Source: UBA11400 sp964550435 (lineage in GTDB: Bacteria > Bacteroidota > Rhodothermia > Balneolales > HLUCCA01). From it: DNA of 12,660 nucleotides. The DNA lies in assembly GCA_964550435.1 (NCBI GenBank), contig CAZJZI010000059.1, positions 1 to 12,660 on the forward strand, read 5' to 3'. Below, piece by piece: positions 7,884-12,660 of the stretch (within the stretch, counting starts at the first letter, position 1; the number at the start of each line of letters is the position of its first letter). The position numbers and the translations under genes are program-made. The notes under the pieces were generated by a model. It saw only the letters and a list, made by a program, of their open reading frames with translations, was not told where the DNA came from and did no database searches.

Positions 7884-7914
7884 TGATATTATTCGTAACT
7901 TACATTCATATAAT
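7884..7914 (+). promoter_or_regulatory. Candidate trxA promoter -10 elements
   Basis: Two possible -10 boxes precede trxA. TGATATTAT (7884-7892) is an extended -10 with a 5/6 hexamer, and a consensus TATAAT occurs at 7909-7914. Neither has a good -35 at 16-18 nt. Either would give a leader of about 20-40 nt. The presence of a promoter here is likely; which box is used is not decided. Confidence 0.35.
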
Positions 7915-7938
7915 TTTAACTAAATAATCCGAATCATT

Positions 7939-8262
7939 ATGGGAAAAGCATTAGCAGTAACTGACGCTACATTTGAGTCTGAAGTATTGAAATCTGACAA
8001 ACCAGTATTGGTTGACTTTTGGGCTGAGTGGTGTGGACCATGCCGTATGATCGCTCCGATCGTTGAAGAAATGGCTGGTGAGTATGATGGTAAAGCAAAA
8101 ATCACAAAACTTGATGTAGATTCAAATCCACAGATTTCAATGAAATTTGGAATTCGTAGTATTCCAACACTCTTGATTTTCAAAAATGGTCAGGTTGTAG
8201 ATCAGATCATAGGTGCGGTACCTAAAACTCACCTGAAAAAACAACTCGATGCACAACTTTAA
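7939..8262 (+). CDS. trxA: Thioredoxin
   Basis: Small cytoplasmic dithiol oxidoreductase that reduces protein disulfides (ribonucleotide reductase, methionine sulfoxide reductase, peroxiredoxins), itself recharged by thioredoxin reductase. It has 107 residues, the normal length, with the redox motif WCGPC (C32 and C35), buried D26 in LVDFW, W28, W31, and the cis-proline P76 in RSIPTL. No signal peptide. The ATG at 7939 places MGKALAVTDATFE before the first beta strand, as expected; there is no Shine-Dalgarno. It ends 26 nt before a strong intrinsic terminator, so it is probably a single-gene unit with partial read-through from dnaE. The dnaE-trxA neighbourhood is, as I recall, common in Bacteroidota and relatives. 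Confidence 0.97.
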   Translation: MGKALAVTDATFESEVLKSDKPVLVDFWAEWCGPCRMIAPIVEEMAGEYDGKAKITKLDVDSNPQISMKFGIRSIPTLLIFKNGQVVDQIIGAVPKTHLKKQLDAQL

Positions 8263-8287
8263 TCTATAGTAGTGCTTTGGAAATTTT

Positions 8288-8319
8288 AAAGGCATTCTGA
8301 ACTCAGGATGCCTTTTTTT
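8288..8319 (+). terminator. Intrinsic terminator of trxA
   Basis: Stem AAAGGCATTCTG / CAGGATGCCTTT (8288-8299 and 8304-8315, 12 bp with one U-G pair on the plus-strand RNA), loop AACT, and a T run at 8313-8319. Classic Rho-independent form. Confidence 0.9.
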
Positions 8320-8348
8320 ATTTGTAATTACCCATTCTTTTCGTTGTT

Positions 8349-8366
8349 GTGCGTATATTTACGCAC
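8349..8366. promoter_or_regulatory. Inverted repeat upstream of the DUF3109 gene, candidate operator
   Basis: GTGCGTA-TATT-TACGCAC is a perfect 7-bp inverted repeat with a 4-bp centre, 19 bp before the GTG start at 8386. Its centre contains TATATT (8354-8359), a plausible -10. A protein binding the arms would cover the promoter of the DUF3109-rpoN unit. It could also form an RNA hairpin if transcription starts further upstream. Confidence 0.4.
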
Positions 8367-8385
8367 CAACCAACTCCAAATAATT

Positions 8386-8979
8386 GTGTTTCAGGTTAAA
8401 CATACACTTATATCAGATGATATCGCATCAGCCAAGTTCGCTTGTCATTTGACGAGCTGTATGGGTGCATGTTGTGTGGTAGGCGATGGTGGTGCTCCGG
8501 TTGATGAATCAGAAGTTGCAGTGTTGAAAAAAGCCTATAGAACACTAAAAAAAGAACTATCTGAAGAAGCTGTCAGAGAAGTAGAGGTTGGTGGTTTGAT
8601 ACGTGGTAAAGATTCTGATAACTTGGAATTGGCCTGTGTGGGCACAGCCGAATGTGTTTTCGTTGTAAAAAACGCTGCCGGGATCTCACTTTGTGCAATA
8701 CAAAAGGCTAAATTTGAAGGTAGATTCAACTGGGAAAAACCAATATCCTGTCATTTGTTTCCGATCAGAATTTTGCCCATTGGTGATATGGATTTTCTCA
8801 ACTTCGAGTATGTACCAGAAATTTGCTCACCGGGCAAGCAGCACGGGGCTGAGAGTAATACATTTTTGGCAGAGTACCTAAGGATACCACTAGTGAGAAA
8901 GTACGGGCAAGACTGGTATGATGAGTTTATAGAAACTTGCCGCCACGTTAGATCACTATCATCAAAATCAACAGCTTAA
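8386..8979 (+). CDS. DUF3109-family cysteine-rich protein
   Basis: Conserved protein of unknown function, 197 residues from the GTG start. It has ten cysteines, most in conserved-looking clusters: C20-x4-C25-x3-C29-C30 (CMGACCVVGDGGAP), C84, C90, C103 in LCAIQKAKF, C122 in KPISCHLFPIRI, and C147 in EYVPEICSPG. The layout resembles YkgJ-type metal-chelating proteins, so Zn or Fe-S binding is a fair inference. The frame is also open back to an ATG at 8308, but that ATG lies inside the trxA terminator and the extra 26 residues (MPFFICNYPFFSLLCVYLRT...) are unlike the family, which usually begins with a short strand before the first Cys. No Shine-Dalgarno is seen. rpoN follows after 2 nt, so the two are probably co-transcribed and translationally coupled. 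GTG as the exact start is less certain than the family call. Confidence 0.85.
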   Translation: MFQVKHTLISDDIASAKFACHLTSCMGACCVVGDGGAPVDESEVAVLKKAYRTLKKELSEEAVREVEVGGLIRGKDSDNLELACVGTAECVFVVKNAAGISLCAIQKAKFEGRFNWEKPISCHLFPIRILPIGDMDFLNFEYVPEICSPGKQHGAESNTFLAEYLRIPLVRKYGQDWYDEFIETCRHVRSLSSKSTA

Positions 8980-8981
8980 TT

Positions 8982-10490
8982 ATGTTACGTCCTGGTTTAC
9001 AGCTAAATCAGAAACAAACGTTACAGCAAAAGCTGTCGCCGCAACAGATACAATACATTAAGTTACTTCAGCTTCCTACAACCGCCATTGAAATGCGTGT
9101 TAAAGAAGAGTTGGAGATTAATCCAGTTTTAGAAGAGTATTCGTCTGGGGATACTGATAACGAGTATGAAACTGATGATGACCCGCGAGGTAATTCTGAT
9201 TTAGATACAGATAATAACAGTGATAAATCTGTAACTGATCCAGTAGATGGTAACACTGATATAGATTGGGACTCTATCCTTCATAATCGTGACTATGAAG
9301 GGGCCTCATATCAGACTGACGGGGACGAATGGCGCGAAAGCAATGACCCATACTATGAGTCATTTGTTGAGAGGCTAGAACAACAAGTTGCCATGTTAGA
9401 CCTTGACCAGAAACAGCAACTCATTGCTGAGGAGATTATTGGTTCAATGGATGATGATGGGTACCTCAGAAGAGATTTGAATGCAATAGCAGATCGCGTC
9501 GCCTTTGAAGGTGGATTTTCAGTTAAATCAGATGAAGTCAAAGAAATTCTGCATAAAATCCAGAAATTTGATCCACCTGGTATTGCTGCTCGTGACCTTC
9601 GAGAGTGTCTACTACTTCAACTCGAGCGAAAATCGAATAAAGTAAGTGGTAGAGATGATGCAATAAGAATAATCCGGGATGAATGGGATTTATTTGAGAA
9701 AAAGCATTTCGATAAGGTCATGAAGCGTTTGGGCATTAATGATGATGAGCTTAAGCAAGCGTATGAATGCATTTTAGTACTGGATCCCAAACCCGGGTTG
9801 GATGTAGAGAGTGATATCGGATCTGATTATATAGTGCCCGATTTCGAAGTTTATTTCAAACCTAGTGATGATAATGATGAAATTGGTGACTTTGTCATAA
9901 ATCTAAATAGAAAAAATATTCCAACTCTGAGGGTTTCACCGTCATATAAAAAGATGTGGGATGAACTAACGCTAAAGAAGAATACATCGGAATCAGTAAA
10001 AGACACTAAAACTTTCATCAGGTCGAAAATAGAATCAGCTAAGGCATTTATGGATGCATTAGATCAACGAAAAAATACGTTGATGCTTGTTATGAAAACT
10101 ATTGTTGCTCTTCAGGAGTCCTTTTTTAGAAATGGATCCTCATTGCGACCCATGATATTAAAAGATGTTGCTGATCGGATTGAAATGGATATTTCGACCG
10201 TTTCTCGCATTGTAAATGGTAAATACGTACAGACTCCTTTTGGGGTATTCGAGTTGAAATATTTCTTCAATGAACGAGTAGAAACCCAGGACGGTACGGC
10301 AGTTGCTAACAGAGATGTGAAGATTCTGGTAGACGAAATGATCAGGGGTGAGGATAAATCGAAACCTTTGAGTGACGACGCAATCGCCTCTGAGTTACAA
10401 CATCAAGGTTTCTTGGTTGCAAGAAGGACAGTTACCAAATATCGGGAACAACTTAATCATCCAGTTGCACGACTTCGAAAAGAAGTTTAA
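8982..10490 (+). CDS. rpoN: RNA polymerase sigma-54 factor
   Basis: Sigma factor that directs core RNA polymerase to -24/-12 promoters and needs AAA+ enhancer-binding activators. 502 residues. Region I (1-52) has the Gln/Leu-rich activator-interaction segment LQQKLSPQQIQYIKLLQLP. Region II (about 53-125) is strongly acidic (DTDNEYETDDDP). The core-binding domain includes FDPPGIAARDLRECLL (197-212) and LDPKPG (267-272). A helix-turn-helix (about 392-412, LKDVADRIEMDISTVSRIV) precedes the C-terminal RpoN box ARRTVTKYR (480-488), which reads the -24 element. All regions are intact. The start lies 2 nt after the DUF3109 stop, with no Shine-Dalgarno. Its stop codon shares TTAA with that of the convergent gene. 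No -24/-12 promoter with correct spacing was found in this window by eye. Confidence 0.97.
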   Translation: MLRPGLQLNQKQTLQQKLSPQQIQYIKLLQLPTTAIEMRVKEELEINPVLEEYSSGDTDNEYETDDDPRGNSDLDTDNNSDKSVTDPVDGNTDIDWDSILHNRDYEGASYQTDGDEWRESNDPYYESFVERLEQQVAMLDLDQKQQLIAEEIIGSMDDDGYLRRDLNAIADRVAFEGGFSVKSDEVKEILHKIQKFDPPGIAARDLRECLLLQLERKSNKVSGRDDAIRIIRDEWDLFEKKHFDKVMKRLGINDDELKQAYECILVLDPKPGLDVESDIGSDYIVPDFEVYFKPSDDNDEIGDFVINLNRKNIPTLRVSPSYKKMWDELTLKKNTSESVKDTKTFIRSKIESAKAFMDALDQRKNTLMLVMKTIVALQESFFRNGSSLRPMILKDVADRIEMDISTVSRIVNGKYVQTPFGVFELKYFFNERVETQDGTAVANRDVKILVDEMIRGEDKSKPLSDDAIASELQHQGFLVARRTVTKYREQLNHPVARLRKEV

Positions 10491-11968
10491 CTCAACATTA
10501 AAATTAGCTTAAGCGTCTCTGGTATTGATGTGTATTGAAAGATATACACAAGTGATGCAGTTAAAAGTAGCATATATAAAACAGGACCAAGTAGCCAGTT
10601 AATCCCTTTTTTACCCTGACTTTGTCCTAGTATGTCAATGAACGTCAATGGAATTGACATCAGAAGAATAATTACAAATATCCCGAATGAGGCAATTAAT
10701 ATTAAAGGGCTACTTGAATTCAAGTAAAACAGTGAAGCTATGATTGTTAGTGGAATTATTAATTGGTGTGGTATTAATAGAATCTGAGCAACTTGTGCAA
10801 GGCTTGATTTTCCAAAAGTTGCGGCCGAAACCCATAAAAACGAAATTAATTGGAATAGTACCAGACCCAAAGTACTGAATGAAATGACGGAGATAGTACC
10901 TCGTGAAATAATGTTTCCTATATAGGGATGATGATAAAGGAGCATTTCTGTTGTTACATTATTAAACATCCTATCATACGTGATCCAGATCAAAAGAAGG
11001 CTAAAGAGAAGAGACAGTAACAAGGCCAATGGAACTGCACCGGTTAGACGTGTCCTTTTCATCATTACATCGTTGATGAAAAAATTATGTGTTACCAGAT
11101 ACCTGATAATGGATCGTTGATAACTGGCGTTGGTTGTGAAAATTGCGATAAACAGGGTAATTAATATTAAAATCGTAATGGTAATTACAACTAACGTGTC
11201 TTCTTCAGCGATTTCTGGTTCTAGAGCAACGACCGCATTCTTGTTTGTTGAAAACCCTCTTATGACCTTTGCTAAGTCAGGATTCGACTCCAAGGTTTCT
11301 GAAATGTCAGACTCAAACAGCCAGATTTTGTCCTTGAATTCACCAATTGATAACAAGTCTCGCAAATCTCTGGCTGAGTTTACAGAGAAAGAGCTGTTGT
11401 TAACATAGAAATAGTCTATTGTCTCGACTAATAAGTTCTGTACAAAAGTTGAATCAAGTGTATCAATTGTATGTCCAAAAGCAATTGAACTATTATCGAA
11501 ATCAGGATCTAGTTCTGTAGTCAGAATGTCGATTTTGCCTGAATAGATTTCCTGGACTTCTTGCAAATAATGTGATAGTTCAGATCTAAACCTACCTGTT
11601 TTAAGTGGGTGTTCAAAAAGGGTGTATCTGTCAAAGGTGATACTATTATTACGATAATAATAGAGTGGATCAGTAAGATGATCTAACAAAGTTTGTTGGA
11701 TCGGATAATCTGCAGACCTTAAAAACTTGATCCCAGAAGAAATCCAGAGTTCGAAACCGAGCGATTGAATCGCTGAAATAGTAGTTTGATCAATTACCCC
11801 TTCAATCTGGATTACTTGTATTCCGAGTTCTTTATACTGTTTTAGTTGGTTTTCTTGTTCATTGATACTTTCCGGTATCTTCCAGTCAACTCCGAATTGT
11901 ACTCCCTGAGACAGTAGTTGAGCTGGGAAAAGCAGAATAAGTAGAACTAACAACCGGAAGATTGTCAT
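10487..11968 (-). CDS. Unrecognised exported protein with C-terminal six-segment membrane domain
   Basis: 493 residues from the ATG at 11968; a TTG one codon upstream (11971) is the only other close choice. A signal peptide is clear (basic start MTIFR, hydrophobic core, likely cut near LLSQG, about residue 20). The next about 235 residues should lie outside the inner membrane. Their alternating strands and helices (VQFGVDW, KELGIQVIQIEG, GFELWISSG, KIDILTTELD, KIWLFESD, AVVALEPE) suggest a TIM-barrel-like fold, possibly a degenerate glycosidase-type domain; this is inference. Six membrane segments follow, at about 259-279, 311-331, 355-383, 395-417, 422-445 and 460-479, with a basic loop (YQRSIIR; MMKRTRL) between the first two. 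I recognise no family and no sure catalytic motif. It follows the Lrp/AsnC gene by 12 nt on the same strand, so it is probably controlled by it. No Shine-Dalgarno and no room for a terminator before rpoN. Confidence 0.8.
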   Translation of the reverse strand: MTIFRLLVLLILLFPAQLLSQGVQFGVDWKIPESINEQENQLKQYKELGIQVIQIEGVIDQTTISAIQSLGFELWISSGIKFLRSADYPIQQTLLDHLTDPLYYYRNNSITFDRYTLFEHPLKTGRFRSELSHYLQEVQEIYSGKIDILTTELDPDFDNSSIAFGHTIDTLDSTFVQNLLVETIDYFYVNNSSFSVNSARDLRDLLSIGEFKDKIWLFESDISETLESNPDLAKVIRGFSTNKNAVVALEPEIAEEDTLVVITITILILITLFIAIFTTNASYQRSIIRYLVTHNFFINDVMMKRTRLTGAVPLALLLSLLFSLLLIWITYDRMFNNVTTEMLLYHHPYIGNIISRGTISVISFSTLGLVLFQLISFLWVSAATFGKSSLAQVAQILLIPHQLIIPLTIIASLFYLNSSSPLILIASFGIFVIILLMSIPLTFIDILGQSQGKKGINWLLGPVLYMLLLTASLVYIFQYTSIPETLKLILMLS

Positions 11969-11980
11969 CAATCAGATTAG

Positions 11981-12451
11981 TTAAATGTTTGAAGAGTTTA
12001 CTTCGATTCGACGTGTTTCTTTGTAGCTCGACAATACAAGATTGGACCTCGTTTTTTTTACACCTTCCCACGACTGGATTCGGGAAAGCAGTTTTTCTAA
12101 AGTCTCAGTATTGCGGGTTCGGATTTTTAAAATGTGAGATCCATCACCGGTTATTGAATGGCATTCGAGTACTTCATGCTCTTCAGAAACCTTCGAAACG
12201 AAAGTAGGGTAATTCGCTGAACCGTCCACTTCAACAAAAATAAATGCTGTAATATCCAGATTGAACTGTTTAGCGTTTAAAATTGCGTGATATCCCTCGA
12301 TTAAGTGTCTTTCTTCGAGTTTTCTCATTCTTTCGGATACAGAAGGGACTGACAACCCGACAATTTCGGCCAATCTATTTCGCTGTGCACGTCCATTGTC
12401 CTGTAAATGGTTCAGGATCTGAATATCCGTTTCATCCAAATGATGTTGCAT
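11981..12451 (-). CDS. Lrp/AsnC-family transcriptional regulator
   Basis: DNA-binding regulator of the feast/famine family, which senses amino acids or related metabolites and assembles into dimers and octamers. 156 residues, the usual length. An N-terminal winged helix-turn-helix (about 6-55: DETDIQILNHLQDNGR, then LAEIVGLSVPSVSERMRKLEERHLI) is followed by a RAM/ligand domain (about 68-143) with the conserved core CHSITGDGSHILKIRTRN and ending in SNLVLSSYKETRRI. Start: CGGAG (GGAG at 12460-12463) 8 nt before the ATG. The downstream membrane-protein gene starts 12 nt after its stop, so that gene is the likely co-regulated partner. The family commonly autoregulates, and inverted repeats upstream (12476-12498) are candidate sites. 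Ligand not predictable. Confidence 0.95.
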   Translation of the reverse strand: MQHHLDETDIQILNHLQDNGRAQRNRLAEIVGLSVPSVSERMRKLEERHLIEGYHAILNAKQFNLDITAFIFVEVDGSANYPTFVSKVSEEHEVLECHSITGDGSHILKIRTRNTETLEKLLSRIQSWEGVKKTRSNLVLSSYKETRRIEVNSSNI

Positions 12452-12475
12452 AATTCCAACTCCGGGAAAATTTCA

Positions 12476-12498
12476 AGGTTCCAACCTGATTTTCAGGT
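12476..12498. promoter_or_regulatory. Nested inverted repeats upstream of lrp-type gene, candidate operator
   Basis: ACCTGA-TTT-TCAGGT (12484-12498) is a perfect 6-bp inverted repeat with an AT-only centre and 15-bp length, the form often bound by Lrp/AsnC proteins. It overlaps AGGTT-CC-AACCT (12476-12487), so three AGGT-type half-sites stand in a row 25-47 bp before the regulator's start. Autoregulation through this cluster is inferred, not shown. Confidence 0.4.
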
Positions 12499-12512
12499 AG
12501 TTAATCCATCAT

Positions 12513-12546
12513 TAAAAAAAAGCCGTCCGGTCTAAACCGGACGGCT
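12513..12546 (-). terminator. Intrinsic terminator of citrate synthase gene
   Basis: A perfect 11-bp stem (AGCCGTCCGGT at 12521-12531, ACCGGACGGCT at 12536-12546) with loop CTAA. Read on the minus strand it is followed by a run of T (the A run at 12514-12521 on the plus strand). It lies about 20 nt past the stop of the citrate synthase frame and insulates the Lrp-type gene from it. Confidence 0.93.
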
Positions 12547-12564
12547 GCATATCAAAGTACCAAC

Positions 12565-12660
12565 TTAACGATTCTCAATGGCAACCCATTCAAGATTTTT
12601 CTCGCCCATATAAAGTTGTCTTGGTCGGATTAATCTGTTGTTACCCATTTGTTCGATATA
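12565..12660 (-). CDS. gltA: Citrate synthase, C-terminal end (partial)
   Basis: Only the last 31 residues are in the window; the gene enters from the right edge on the minus strand. The readable end, NNRLIRPRQLYMGE then WVAIENR, matches the conserved C-terminus of hexameric-type citrate synthases (RLIRPRxxYxG), where the arginines lie near the nucleotide/active-site face. The enzyme condenses acetyl-CoA and oxaloacetate to enter the TCA cycle. The stop at 12565-12567 is followed by a strong terminator. The symbol is given by family; the rest of the gene is not visible. Confidence 0.85.
   Translation of the reverse strand, partial: YIEQMGNNRLIRPRQLYMGEKNLEWVAIENR

Noticed and set aside
8308..8310. 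ATG at 8308 as start of the DUF3109 gene
   Set aside because: It lies inside the trxA terminator hairpin and gives a hydrophobic extension unlike the family; the GTG at 8386 fits better.
11969..11971. TTG at 11971 as start of the membrane-protein gene
   Set aside because: An ATG follows in the very next codon and ATG is the far more common start; the difference is a single residue.
11886..12207. Small open frames overlapping the Lrp-type gene on both strands
   Set aside because: They lie out of frame with or opposite a well-supported Lrp/AsnC gene and have no independent support.
1..12660. CRISPR array, insertion sequence, tRNA or rRNA, toxin-antitoxin or defence genes
   Set aside because: I looked for direct-repeat arrays, transposase motifs and terminal inverted repeats, tRNA-like cloverleafs and paired small genes; none was seen.

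Overview
This window looks like an ordinary chromosomal segment from an AT-rich bacterium (roughly 40% G+C by eye), most likely in the Bacteroidota/Balneolota/Rhodothermota group. The evidence is a DUF3109 protein next to rpoN, thioredoxin next to a DnaE-type polymerase, a TonB energy transducer with a long Pro/Glu linker, and many starts with no Shine-Dalgarno sequence. The lineage is inferred from gene style and content, not from a marker comparison. No mobile element, CRISPR array, tRNA or rRNA was seen.

Layout, left to right. (1) 1-3204, plus strand: a tight run of an SLC13/DASS-type anion:sodium symporter (5' end outside the window), a single-domain response regulator and a soluble Crp-domain histidine kinase, with gaps of 13 and 1 nt. 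This reads as one transcription unit joining a carboxylate-type transporter to a two-component pair. (2) 3205-4059: a convergent gap with a 3' hairpin, then a minus-strand tonB. (3) 4060-4350: a 291-bp divergent regulatory gap. (4) 4351-8262, plus strand: dnaE (replicative polymerase alpha subunit with an apparently active PHP site) and trxA, which ends in a strong intrinsic terminator. (5) 8386-10490, plus strand: a Cys-rich DUF3109 gene followed after 2 nt by rpoN (sigma-54). (6) 10487-12451, minus strand: an Lrp/AsnC regulator followed after 12 nt by an unrecognised exported/membrane protein, whose stop codon shares TTAA with the rpoN stop. (7) 12513-12660, minus strand: the C-terminal end of citrate synthase with its terminator.

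Most genes are housekeeping or regulatory. The parts least explained by known families are the Lrp-linked membrane protein, which has a roughly 235-residue extracytoplasmic domain followed by six predicted membrane segments, and the Crp-domain kinase with a degenerate nucleotide pocket and an enlarged helical region. I found no convincing undescribed multi-gene system. The Lrp/membrane-protein pair is the best candidate for new biology.
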